From contig CACJBW010000009.1 in assembly GCA_902591775.1 (NCBI GenBank), positions 1-45,991 on the forward strand: a stretch of 45,991 nt of DNA, written 5' to 3'. The notes under the pieces are model-generated. The model was given only the letters and a program-made list of their open reading frames with translations. It ran no database searches and had not been told where the DNA came from. Both the position numbers and the translations under genes were made by a program. Below are positions 16,642 to 24,578 of this stretch, in pieces (within the stretch, counting starts at the first letter, position 1; each line of letters opens with the position of its first letter). Source of the stretch: an uncultured Pelagibacteraceae bacterium (lineage in GTDB: Bacteria > Pseudomonadota > Alphaproteobacteria > Pelagibacterales > Pelagibacteraceae).

Positions 16642-16788
16642 TTAAATAAAATTCTGTGCAGTACTAAGAAGAATTATGCCCCAAGCAAAGAAGATAAAAA
16701 GATATAAAAATGATTTAATTATTTTACTTAGTTGATTTTCAAAGAATAAAGGAAGTTTTTTTAAATTATGATTTATTATTTGAAACAT
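16642..16788 (-). CDS. possible single-span membrane microprotein (48 aa)
   Basis: An open frame starting at ATG (minus strand, 16788-16786) encodes 48 residues with an amphipathic start (MFQIINHNLKKLPLFF) and one strong membrane span (about 25-43, SFLYLFIFFAWGIILL). It fills the otherwise gene-free interval between the tauE-like gene and the apr operon and has the orientation of both. The proportions match other one-helix small membrane proteins. There is no good ribosome binding site, so it may be only a chance frame. Confidence 0.4.
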   Translation of the reverse strand: MFQIINHNLKKLPLFFENQLSKIIKSFLYLFIFFAWGIILLSTAQNFI

Positions 16789-16839
16789 ACTTGCGGAATA
16801 TCACAAGTTGTAATAAATGCAAATATTTTTTAAAAATAT

Positions 16840-17190
16840 TTAGAAAATTGTTGCACCGAAGACTTTGATTTCATCTCCCTCTTCTCCGAGAACTAGTCTT
16901 CCCAAAAAGTCTCCAGGGATCTTTGTGCTAGTCTGTTTATATAAGACTGTTATGTATAGACCTCTTCTTAGACAGCCGATTGCTTTACATCCTTCAGCTA
17001 AACTCGAAATCAACTCATTATTTGCCCATTGTTTTCCAAGTTCAACTTCATTAGCTCCATACATCATTTGGGAGGACAAATCTCGAGTAAAGCCACCATA
17101 ATCTTTGATGTTTGAGGACTTAACTAGGTTAGCCCACATAGGTTCTGCAATTTTAATAATTTCCTCGTCGGATTTATCTAAAAGAGCCAT
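16840..17190 (-). CDS. small protein co-transcribed with aprA (116 aa)
   Basis: Not recognised with confidence. A soluble 116-residue protein beginning MALLDKSDEEIIKIAEPMWANLVKSSN, with a central helical region (GANEVELGKQWANNELISSL), two closely spaced cysteines in CKAIGCLRRG (about 68-73), and a beta-rich C-terminal half (LYITVLYKQT, GRLVLGEEGDEIKVFGATIF). The N-terminal helices followed by strands suggest a cone-shaped NTF2/SnoaL-like fold, but this is a guess. It starts 16 bp after aprA and is surely in the same operon, which suggests a role in APS reductase assembly, sulfite binding or electron transfer. Confidence 0.75.
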   Translation of the reverse strand: MALLDKSDEEIIKIAEPMWANLVKSSNIKDYGGFTRDLSSQMMYGANEVELGKQWANNELISSLAEGCKAIGCLRRGLYITVLYKQTSTKIPGDFLGRLVLGEEGDEIKVFGATIF

Positions 17191-17206
17191 TTATGATTTG
17201 TTTCAA

Positions 17207-19069
17207 TTAAGAAGCTTCTTTTTTCTTCTCGTTCTCATCCACGATATGATAAACGGGCACTTTTTCCATTGAAAATTTACCAGTTTTAGGATCACGTCTA
17301 GAAACTGTCAGACAGTGCCAATTATCATCATCAAGTTTCATATGATCACCTCTATAATAATAGCCCGGCCATCTAGTTTCTTCTCTGAACATTGTATGTT
17401 CTGTTACACACTGAGATGTTAAAGCTCTATGTTTAAGCTCCCAAGCTCTCATTAGCTGATGATAGTCCTCTGCTCCAACATTTTCTAGATCCTCTTCTAG
17501 CCATTTGAGTAATTCTAGACCTTTTTTAAGCATGTTTGCGTTAGTCATGTAGTTTGTTGCAATTCCTCCAACATACTCGTCCATAATTCTTTGAAGTCTT
17601 TGAAGTCCCTGAATTGGCGAGATATAACTAGGTGAAACAGTTCCGCCTGTAATCTCATTTCTTCCAACGGTATAATTTTCAAGTGGTTTATAAACAGCAG
17701 TTTTAAAGTCCTCACATTGTTTATCGCTAACTTTAATATCATTAGCCTTTTGGTCCTCAATATATTTTACTGCAGCTTTTGCAGCTAGTCTACCTTCAGT
17801 AAATGATCCTGATGAAAATTTATGTGCACTTCCACCAACAGTATCTCCAGCTCCAAAAAGTCCCTCAATTGTTAACATTCTATTATAACCCCAGAAATAT
17901 TCTGGTGGTGATAGATCTTCTGGTCCACTTACCCATGCGCCTGAGCATGTAGCGTGGGAACCCATAACATAAGGTTCAGATGTAGTAAGTTCTGGATTTG
18001 TATATTTTGGATCAATATTTTGTGACGCCCAAACAACAGCTTGACCAACTGTCATTCCAAGGAAATTTTCCCACCCTACAGTTTCTAGATGTGGATCTTG
18101 GAAAGCCTCTGTAGTGACCATGTGAATAGGACCTCCACCTGCCATTGTTTCTTGAATAAATGCATGATTTCTTAAACATGTTGGTGTTGGATGATGATCT
18201 ATATATTCACCTACTAATTCTTTAGTTTGTTCATACCATTTCTTCTCATAGTTTTCTCCATTAGCATTTTGAGTATAAGTTTTTAAATGTAGGAAATATG
18301 CCCCAACAGGACCATATCCATCTTTAAATCTACATAACACTATTCTGTTTTCCATTTGTGTCATTTTAGCTCCAGCTGCTATAGGAAGTGCATAAGCTGA
18401 ACCGTTACTCCAAGGAGCATACCAAGTTCTCCCCATACCTTCTCCAACAGCTCTCGGCTTAAATATGTGAGATGCTCCACCAGCTGCAACTATAACTGTT
18501 TTTGCTCTGAAAACATGGAAGTCTCCAGTTCTCATATTGAACCCAACAGCTCCACCTACTCTATTTTCTTTTTCCTCATCCATTAAAAGATGAGTGATCA
18601 TTATTCTATTGTAAATCTTGTCAGCTGATTTCTTGGCAGCTTCTGCAACTATCGGCTTATAGCTTTCACCATGAATCATGATTTGCCATTTACCTTCTCT
18701 TAAGTAACGACCAGTTTTTTCATTTTTCATCATTGGCAATCCCCACTCATCGAACATGTGAACTGTTGAGTCTACGTGACGAGCCATGTCATAACCTAAA
18801 TCTTCTCTCACCATTCCCATTAAATCATTACGTGCATATCTAACGTGATCTTCAGGTTGGTTTTCACCCCATTGCATACCCATATAACAATTAATTGCGT
18901 ATAGTCCTTGGGCTACAGCTCCGCTTCTATCTATATTTGCTTTTTCAACACAAACAATTTTCAAATCTCTACCCCAGTGCCTTGCTTCAAACGCTGCACC
19001 TGTTCCAGCCATTCCGCCTCCAACTACTAGAACGTCACAATCCTCGTAATGTGTTTTATGTTTGGCCAT
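17207..19069 (-). CDS. aprA: adenylylsulfate (APS) reductase, alpha subunit
   Basis: The 620-residue FAD-containing catalytic subunit interconverting sulfite plus AMP and APS. The FAD-binding GGGMAGTGAA motif lies near 17-26 and the RSGAVAQGLYAIN active-site segment near 48-60. Length and motifs match the AprA family throughout. There are no dsr or sat genes here, and xsc, suyAB and a sulfite exporter are adjacent, so operation in the sulfite-oxidising, detoxifying direction is more likely than sulfate respiration. Its start overlaps the aprB stop by one base. The operon order is aprM-aprB-aprA-(116 aa). Confidence 0.94.
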   Translation of the reverse strand: MAKHKTHYEDCDVLVVGGGMAGTGAAFEARHWGRDLKIVCVEKANIDRSGAVAQGLYAINCYMGMQWGENQPEDHVRYARNDLMGMVREDLGYDMARHVDSTVHMFDEWGLPMMKNEKTGRYLREGKWQIMIHGESYKPIVAEAAKKSADKIYNRIMITHLLMDEEKENRVGGAVGFNMRTGDFHVFRAKTVIVAAGGASHIFKPRAVGEGMGRTWYAPWSNGSAYALPIAAGAKMTQMENRIVLCRFKDGYGPVGAYFLHLKTYTQNANGENYEKKWYEQTKELVGEYIDHHPTPTCLRNHAFIQETMAGGGPIHMVTTEAFQDPHLETVGWENFLGMTVGQAVVWASQNIDPKYTNPELTTSEPYVMGSHATCSGAWVSGPEDLSPPEYFWGYNRMLTIEGLFGAGDTVGGSAHKFSSGSFTEGRLAAKAAVKYIEDQKANDIKVSDKQCEDFKTAVYKPLENYTVGRNEITGGTVSPSYISPIQGLQRLQRIMDEYVGGIATNYMTNANMLKKGLELLKWLEEDLENVGAEDYHQLMRAWELKHRALTSQCVTEHTMFREETRWPGYYYRGDHMKLDDDNWHCLTVSRRDPKTGKFSMEKVPVYHIVDENEKKKEAS

Positions 19070-19539
19070 TAATAATAAACTCCCTTTTTGAAAGTTTCTT
19101 TTGGAACTGATGGTAGTTCTCCATCAATATTTAAACCTTCTGGCTCAGTATATAATCTTTGAGAGTTGATCTCTCCTTGATTTGGTTTATCTCCTTCAGC
19201 AAGTTTTGGAATAAACTTTCCCCAAGGTTTGGTTGTAATTGGAGATACAAAGTCTTTTGTAGTTCCATTTCTAAATTTTATTTTCCATGAGATTGTTCCT
19301 TTTTCTTCTTCACGTCTAACTCTTACGCTGTGTCCCATTGGTGCAAAATCAGCATAACCTCTTACATCGATTGCATGATTAGGGCATGCCTTCACACACG
19401 AATAGCACTCCCAACAAAAGTTTGGTTCAATATTCTTTGCTCTTCTTATTGTTTCATCGATATGCATTATATCTGATGGACATATATCTACGCAGTGACC
19501 ACAGCCATCGCAACGGGTCATATATACAAAAGTTGACAT
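19069..19539 (-). CDS. aprB: adenylylsulfate (APS) reductase, beta subunit (ferredoxin-like)
   Basis: A 156-residue electron-transfer subunit with two [4Fe-4S] cluster sites: CDGCGHCVDICP (C10, C13, C16, C20) and CWECYSCVKACP. A C-terminal tail of about 90 residues, with strands (WKIKFRNGTTKDF) and the KPWGKF segment, is characteristic of AprB and wraps around AprA. It would take electrons from the AprA flavin to the membrane. The gene lies between aprM and aprA. The ferredoxin domain is shorter between the two cysteine groups than in clostridial ferredoxins, as is usual for AprB. Confidence 0.93.
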   Translation of the reverse strand: MSTFVYMTRCDGCGHCVDICPSDIMHIDETIRRAKNIEPNFCWECYSCVKACPNHAIDVRGYADFAPMGHSVRVRREEEKGTISWKIKFRNGTTKDFVSPITTKPWGKFIPKLAEGDKPNQGEINSQRLYTEPEGLNIDGELPSVPKETFKKGVYY

Positions 19540-19573
19540 AATTTAATTTTTCTCCTTTTTAATTTTTATCATA

Positions 19574-20374
19574 TTAATAGTGTTTTGGCTCTTCTCTTTT
19601 TATACCTAAGCCAAATTGCTCAGGTGCATCTGCTTCTGGTGGTAGATTATCTCTAGAACCATCAGCCTCTGCTAAATTTTTTTGTATTGCTGCACCAGGT
19701 TTATAAAACATATGAGCAAACTTTGACCAATATACTCCGCCAAATAAAACCAAATTTGCTGTAATAAATAATGCTAAGAAAACCATATCATCATATCTTC
19801 CAACAAGATTTAGTGATTGAAGATAAGACCATATCAAACCAAATAAAGATGATGCTATTAATGCTAAAACAAATAAGTCAGCTTTAATCACTCTAAACCA
19901 AGGTTGTGCCTCAGAATAAACATCAACTCTTAAAAAAAACCAAAACCAAGATCCTCCTAATACAGTTAGTGCTGCTCCAATATGCCATATAATTGGCCAT
20001 ACTGTTGGGGTTGTAGATCCAGGCGATGTATAAAAAAAGATCATTACAACTGAGCCTACCCAAAAAAGTATAGTTCCATACATTCCCATTACATGTGCCA
20101 CTCTTCTTTTACCTGCACCAAGTTCTGATGTTGTGGCAATGTCGCTCGCTATAGTTTTTGATATTACAGATATTCTTTCTCCTGTTGATAGGGTTTTCGT
20201 AGCTGATAATTTTGCTTTTTTTGCATTGTTAAAGAAATACTTCACATTTTTTTTATGGATAATATCCATAACTGTTCCAACTAGAATTAGTAAACCCATT
20301 AAAATAACAAAAGATTGCATCAAAAATGGTGGCACAGTCTCTGCTAGTGTTAAGAATGGATTAGTTGATATCAT
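19574..20374 (-). CDS. aprM: APS reductase membrane anchor / quinone-side protein
   Basis: A 266-residue integral membrane protein with about five predicted spans (near 17-38, 95-113, 125-147, 165-188 and 198-218). Histidines in HVMGMYG, IWHIG and FAHMFY lie at membrane positions suitable for haem ligation, as in NarI/HdrE-like cytochrome b proteins. AprM occurs next to aprBA in sulfur-oxidising and SAR11-type bacteria that lack QmoABC, and is thought to pass electrons from AprBA to the quinone pool. The C-terminal tail (about 225-266) is polar and cytosolic. It is the first gene of the apr operon. Confidence 0.85.
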   Translation of the reverse strand: MISTNPFLTLAETVPPFLMQSFVILMGLLILVGTVMDIIHKKNVKYFFNNAKKAKLSATKTLSTGERISVISKTIASDIATTSELGAGKRRVAHVMGMYGTILFWVGSVVMIFFYTSPGSTTPTVWPIIWHIGAALTVLGGSWFWFFLRVDVYSEAQPWFRVIKADLFVLALIASSLFGLIWSYLQSLNLVGRYDDMVFLALFITANLVLFGGVYWSKFAHMFYKPGAAIQKNLAEADGSRDNLPPEADAPEQFGLGIKREEPKHY

Positions 20375-20470
20375 TGTGAATTTGTTCCTTCCGCTTAAGA
20401 TTTTTAGTACACTTATTTAAATAGATCAACCGCGATATAATGACATTTCAACAGCTTATAATCGTAATTA

Positions 20471-20872
20471 TTATTTGGTTTTACGCACATAATGTTGTTT
20501 AGAGGCAATTACGCTTCTTACACCACCTTGTGGGTTGTCAACGTCTCCAGATCTTCTTGGAATCAGATGAATATGACAATGATTAATTGATTGTCCTGCA
20601 GTTTTGCCAGAGTTAGATCCGACATTAAATCCTTCGATTGTATCATCTATAATTTCAAGTTTCTTTTTAAGTTTTTTTAGGAGGGCATCACAGGCAAGAA
20701 CTTCCTTGTTATTTAGTTCAAAATAATTTTCAACATGTCTCTTTGGAACAATTAAAGCATGATACTTTGAAACTGGGTAAGTATCATAGCTCGCGTAGGC
20801 CAATTCATTCTCTAGTTCGAAATCATTGGTAGATATATTGCAAAATAGACATGGGTTATTAGGATCTCTCAT
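20471..20872 (-). CDS. HIT family nucleotide hydrolase/transferase
   Basis: A 133-residue histidine-triad protein. The HxHxH motif HCHIH is at 98-102 and is followed by LIPRR. A CxxC-like pair (C8, C11) at the N-terminus may bind zinc. Members hydrolyse nucleoside phosphoramidates, dinucleoside polyphosphates or adenylylated compounds. It is the last gene of the metC-MFS-pabBAC run, three bases after pabC. The residue just after the triad differs from typical HINT, so GalT-like or Ap4A-hydrolase-like specificity is open. Substrate is unknown. Confidence 0.88.
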   Translation of the reverse strand: MRDPNNPCLFCNISTNDFELENELAYASYDTYPVSKYHALIVPKRHVENYFELNNKEVLACDALLKKLKKKLEIIDDTIEGFNVGSNSGKTAGQSINHCHIHLIPRRSGDVDNPQGGVRSVIASKQHYVRKTK

Positions 20873-20875
20873 TTT

Positions 20876-21646
20876 TTAATTATAAATATATTTTTCTTTT
20901 TTAAACTCTTTTTCAAAAGTTTTATATATTGAATTAAATATTTTGCTTTTTTTTCTCTTCCAATTGCTATTTACAATATAACTTGTGGAAACAACGCCTT
21001 TGCCAGAACCAACTAATAAAATTTCATCAAATTGATTTAGTTCTTTTAGATAAATATCTTTTTTAATTATATTAAATTTTTTTTCATAAAATTTAAAATT
21101 AGTTCCTCTATAATATTTTTTTTTTGGTGAATAAATTTTGTTATTTTTTACAAACAATAAATTTGAAGTTCCAGTTTCAAATATTTTACCATTTACGCAT
21201 AAAGCAATGTCTTCTTTAGATGTATTCATTTTAGATAGATATCCTAGTATTTTTTTGTATTTTAAGTTTTTATATTCTGGTTTCACTCTTTCATAGTTTA
21301 CTAATTTAATGCCAAATTTATTGTTAAGTTTGATTCTGTCTCTAAGAGATATTGAAATAGTTTTTTTATTTAAAGCAACTCTAAGTAAATGATTATAAGG
21401 TTTTGTTTTATCTATATTTTCATTTATTAATTTTAATATTTTACTTTTTATTCCTTTATCATATATCTTATAGGCCTTTAATGATTTTATTAAATTATCA
21501 ATGTGTGTTTTAAAAAAAAGAATTTTAGGTGGCTTATTATAGATCCACATTGTTGTAAAAACTCCATTCTTGTTCCATAGATCATCAAACTCAATTTCTT
21601 TAAAGTTTTTACGTTGATAAGATTTTTTTAATAAGTAATTTACCAT
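20876..21646 (-). CDS. pabC: aminodeoxychorismate lyase / class IV aminotransferase
   Basis: A 256-residue PLP enzyme of fold type IV that would release pyruvate from 4-amino-4-deoxychorismate to give p-aminobenzoate for folate. Visible features are GVFTTMWIYNKPP in the N-terminal domain (family GxFETxRxYxGxP), LRVALNKK, ETGTSNLLFVKNNKIYSPK (glutamate that contacts the substrate) and a C-terminal EILLVGSGKGVVS. The start overlaps pabA by 38 bp, unusually long; a later start would cut into the domain, so the long overlap seems real. Branched-chain aminotransferase activity is unlikely given the pabB-pabA partners. Confidence 0.82.
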   Translation of the reverse strand: MVNYLLKKSYQRKNFKEIEFDDLWNKNGVFTTMWIYNKPPKILFFKTHIDNLIKSLKAYKIYDKGIKSKILKLINENIDKTKPYNHLLRVALNKKTISISLRDRIKLNNKFGIKLVNYERVKPEYKNLKYKKILGYLSKMNTSKEDIALCVNGKIFETGTSNLLFVKNNKIYSPKKKYYRGTNFKFYEKKFNIIKKDIYLKELNQFDEILLVGSGKGVVSTSYIVNSNWKRKKSKIFNSIYKTFEKEFKKEKYIYN

Positions 21647-22166
21647 TATTTGTCAAAAAAGATTCTGGGTGAAACTGAAATCCATATACATCATCTTGAG
21701 TATTTTCGAAACCCATTGCTATATCAGATTTAGTACATCTCATTGTGATATTAAAGTTTTCTGCCTTAAAAGGTTCTTTTAACTTAAGTGAGTGATACCT
21801 TCCAACTTTAAAAATTGAATTTTTTTTAAAAATAGAATGATTACTTGCAACTTTTACTGTCGATTGAAAACCATGATAAATATTTTTTTGTTGAATAATT
21901 TTCCCATTTTCACTGTGTAGGATCAATTGATAACCAAGACAAATACCAATAATTTTTTTTGTTCCTTTGTATTTATTATAAATCTTTATAGATGTTGGGT
22001 AATCCTTGGGTGATCCTGGTCCAGGAGAAAATACTATTGTTTTGGATTTATCCAATAATTTTTTATTTATATCAAAGTAATTTGAGCAATATACTTCGTC
22101 AAATTCAGAAAATTGATGAACTACATTCCAAGTAAATGAATCTTGATGATCAATAATATAGATCAT
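21609..22166 (-). CDS. pabA: aminodeoxychorismate synthase, glutamine amidotransferase component
   Basis: A 185-residue class I glutamine amidotransferase. The nucleophile C76 lies in GICLGYQ, and the His-Glu pair in FQFHPES (about 163-169), with the oxyanion strand FSPGPGSP. It would supply ammonia from glutamine to PabB. TrpG uses the same fold; assignment to folate rather than tryptophan synthesis rests on neighbours pabB and pabC, though amphibolic PabA/TrpG subunits exist. Its start overlaps the pabB stop by four bases, so synthesis of the two subunits is probably coupled. Confidence 0.85.
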   Translation of the reverse strand: MIYIIDHQDSFTWNVVHQFSEFDEVYCSNYFDINKKLLDKSKTIVFSPGPGSPKDYPTSIKIYNKYKGTKKIIGICLGYQLILHSENGKIIQQKNIYHGFQSTVKVASNHSIFKKNSIFKVGRYHSLKLKEPFKAENFNITMRCTKSDIAMGFENTQDDVYGFQFHPESFLTNNGKLLIKKILST

Positions 22167-23377
22167 TTAAATAATTCCAAAAGTGATTTTGCCTTGATAA
22201 AGTTTTCATTAAATTCTTTCTTTGGATTGCTATCCAAGACAACTCCAGATGCTGCAGATATTTCTGATCTATTTTTAAAATTTAAAATTGATCTAATAAT
22301 TAAATTAAACCTCATATCCTCATTAAATTTTATATACCCAAAACTCCCAGTAAAGATATTTCTATCTTCCTTTTCTTGTGAATTAAGTAATTCCAATGTT
22401 CTTATTTTAGGACAACCAATTACAGATCCACCTGGCATCATTGACTTAATTATTTCTATAACAGATGTTTTTTGATTTAATTTTCCAATAATGCTAGTAA
22501 CGTAATGATATAGGTGCTTATATTCCTCTACATATTTTTGTTTTTTGATTTTTACTGTACCTGGTTTACATATTCTAGATAAATCATTTCTCTCAAGATC
22601 AACAATCATATTATGTTCTTTAGTTTCTTTGATGTTATTTCTAAAGAATTTGAGAGCTTTAGATTTTGTTGTATATTTATTTTTTTTTAAGGTACCAGCA
22701 ATAGGTTTGGTATTTATAAAATTACCGACTCGATTGATTAAAGTCTCAGGAGAGCAGCTAACTATTGAATAATCTTTATCTCTAATCATAAATGATTCAG
22801 GCGAAGAGTTGATCTTCATCAGTTTCCAGAAGAAATTTACCGAATTAATTGTAGATTTATTTTTGTACTTTGTGCATATTTTAATTTGGTACGTTTCACC
22901 CTCTCTAATTTTTCTTGAAAATGTATTAAATATTTTTTGATATTTGTTAAAATCTAAATTTAGCTTAAAAGGGCTTAGAATTTTTGTTTTTTGAAAGACT
23001 TCATTGAATTGAGCTCTTTTTATATTTGAATGAATAGTAATTTTTTTTCTTATTTTAATTAAAGTTTCAGGTTTATAAAAAATACCCTTATGAAATTTTA
23101 AATTTTTTTGGTTTTTTATAGATAAATTTAAAAGGCTACATAAAATCTCATAGCCAAAAAATCCCACATATAAGTCGGTTTCTTTTCTATATTTTTTCGA
23201 AGAAAAGCTATGTAAAAATTTTGCAATATTATTTTTGTTAAGTGTTATCTTTTTTGAAAAATCAGTATAAATATTATAACCCCCGTCAACTTTATAAATA
23301 ATAAGGGGCTTATTTGACTGATAAAGTTTTTCTAAATATTTATTAAACTTAAGTTTATGCTGCCTGAACTCGTTCAA
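22163..23377 (-). CDS. pabB: aminodeoxychorismate synthase, component I
   Basis: A 404-residue chorismate-binding enzyme that aminates chorismate to 4-amino-4-deoxychorismate with ammonia from PabA. The conserved chorismate-binding core appears as the motifs PIAGTLKKN, DLERNDLSRICKPGTV, MMPGGSVIGCPKIRTLELL and a C-terminal GVVLDSNPKKEFNE. The PIAGT sequence (rather than PIKGT with lysine) indicates PabB of the type without the lysine intermediate, or TrpE-like chemistry, so anthranilate synthase must be kept in mind. The presence of pabC makes ADC synthase more likely. It overlaps the MFS gene by 23 bp. Confidence 0.82.
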   Translation of the reverse strand: MNEFRQHKLKFNKYLEKLYQSNKPLIIYKVDGGYNIYTDFSKKITLNKNNIAKFLHSFSSKKYRKETDLYVGFFGYEILCSLLNLSIKNQKNLKFHKGIFYKPETLIKIRKKITIHSNIKRAQFNEVFQKTKILSPFKLNLDFNKYQKIFNTFSRKIREGETYQIKICTKYKNKSTINSVNFFWKLMKINSSPESFMIRDKDYSIVSCSPETLINRVGNFINTKPIAGTLKKNKYTTKSKALKFFRNNIKETKEHNMIVDLERNDLSRICKPGTVKIKKQKYVEEYKHLYHYVTSIIGKLNQKTSVIEIIKSMMPGGSVIGCPKIRTLELLNSQEKEDRNIFTGSFGYIKFNEDMRFNLIIRSILNFKNRSEISAASGVVLDSNPKKEFNENFIKAKSLLELFK

Positions 23378-24578
23378 TTGTTTTCTCTTTTATAGGTAAG
23401 TGTATCACACCAGCAAAAATAGAAAGTGCGATAGATGCGTACCAAGCATAATCAAAGTTACCATGCATTTCATAAAAAACTCCACCTAGATATGCTCCTA
23501 GAAAAGATCCTACCTGATGACTGACAAATACAATACCATATAAAAGACCTAGATGTTTTGTTCCAAATATGTGCCCCACTATTCCATTAGTTGGGGGTAC
23601 AGTTGAAAGCCACAGAAGCCCAAATGTTACTCCAAATACTATACAATTAAATACGCTTGGAGGTAAAAATATAAAATAAATTAATGATACACCTCTTAAA
23701 AAATAAATTGCACTTAAAACTTTCTTTTTGCTAAATCTAGTTGATAAATAACCTGCACCAATTGTACCAATCATATTAAAAACACCAACTAGAGCTAATA
23801 TCATTGCTGCTGTCCAATCGGGTAGCCCTCTATCCATCATATAAGTTGGGATATGCGTAGCCACTAAAGCAATATGCCAACCACAAACAAAAAAACCAAG
23901 AGTTAAAAATATGAAACTTTTATTTCCAAAAGCCTCTCTTAAAGCTTCTGATGCTGTTTGATTGTTATCTAAATTACTACTTCCAACTGAAATTTTTGGT
24001 GTATTTACAAATAGAGCAACAATTAATCCAATTCCTAATAGAAAACAAAAATATAAAATTGTAATTTCCCACCCCATTTCAATTAATGAGTATCTAACCA
24101 ACAAAGGTGAAACAAAAAAACCAAATGATCCTGCACATGTAACAATACCTGTTGCTATTGTTCTATTAGAAGCAGGAAAATGTTTAGCAACAACTGATAC
24201 TGGGATACTAATAGCAGTACCACCTAATCCTATACCAATCAATATTCCAATCGTTAGAGTAAAGTAGTGTCCAGTATTAAGTCCTGTGTAGAAAAGTAAT
24301 AGTCCTGATAAAAAAAATAAAAAACCCACAAAGATAGCTGTTGCACCTCCATATTTATCAGTTATAAAACCAAAAACTGGACTGAAGATTCCCCACATTA
24401 AAAGCTGTAAACCTATTACAAAACCAAAATGTGAGATAGAAATATTCAGATCTGTATTAAAATCAAAAAAAAATAAGCCGAATGTTTGCCTTATACCCAT
24501 TGCAAAAATAACTGTTAATGAAGCTGCAATAAGGGTAACCAGTGCCTTTTTACTAGTGAAAAATTTTTCTTTGCTCAT
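23355..24578 (-). CDS. major facilitator superfamily transporter, MCT/oxalate-formate-antiporter type
   Basis: A 407-residue inner-membrane carrier with twelve predicted spans in two halves of six. The loop after span 2 holds the GFITDKYGG version of the MFS signature, and the second-half equivalent is YLSTRFSKKK. The overall sequence is like monocarboxylate or OFA-type MFS carriers. The start of pabB is within its last 23 bp and its own start overlaps the metC stop by four bases, so it is in the middle of a compact operon. The substrate is not evident; export or uptake of a small organic acid is possible. Confidence 0.82.
   Translation of the reverse strand: MSKEKFFTSKKALVTLIAASLTVIFAMGIRQTFGLFFFDFNTDLNISISHFGFVIGLQLLMWGIFSPVFGFITDKYGGATAIFVGFLFFLSGLLLFYTGLNTGHYFTLTIGILIGIGLGGTAISIPVSVVAKHFPASNRTIATGIVTCAGSFGFFVSPLLVRYSLIEMGWEITILYFCFLLGIGLIVALFVNTPKISVGSSNLDNNQTASEALREAFGNKSFIFLTLGFFVCGWHIALVATHIPTYMMDRGLPDWTAAMILALVGVFNMIGTIGAGYLSTRFSKKKVLSAIYFLRGVSLIYFIFLPPSVFNCIVFGVTFGLLWLSTVPPTNGIVGHIFGTKHLGLLYGIVFVSHQVGSFLGAYLGGVFYEMHGNFDYAWYASIALSIFAGVIHLPIKEKTIERVQAA

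Noticed and set aside
17207..20374. Dissimilatory sulfate reduction
   Set aside because: No sat, dsrAB or qmo genes in the window; aprM-type anchoring and neighbouring sulfite-producing enzymes point to sulfite oxidation.
21609..23377. trpE-trpG (anthranilate synthase) rather than pabB-pabA
   Set aside because: A class IV lyase of the PabC type follows directly; no other trp genes are near. The possibility is kept as an alternative in the entries.
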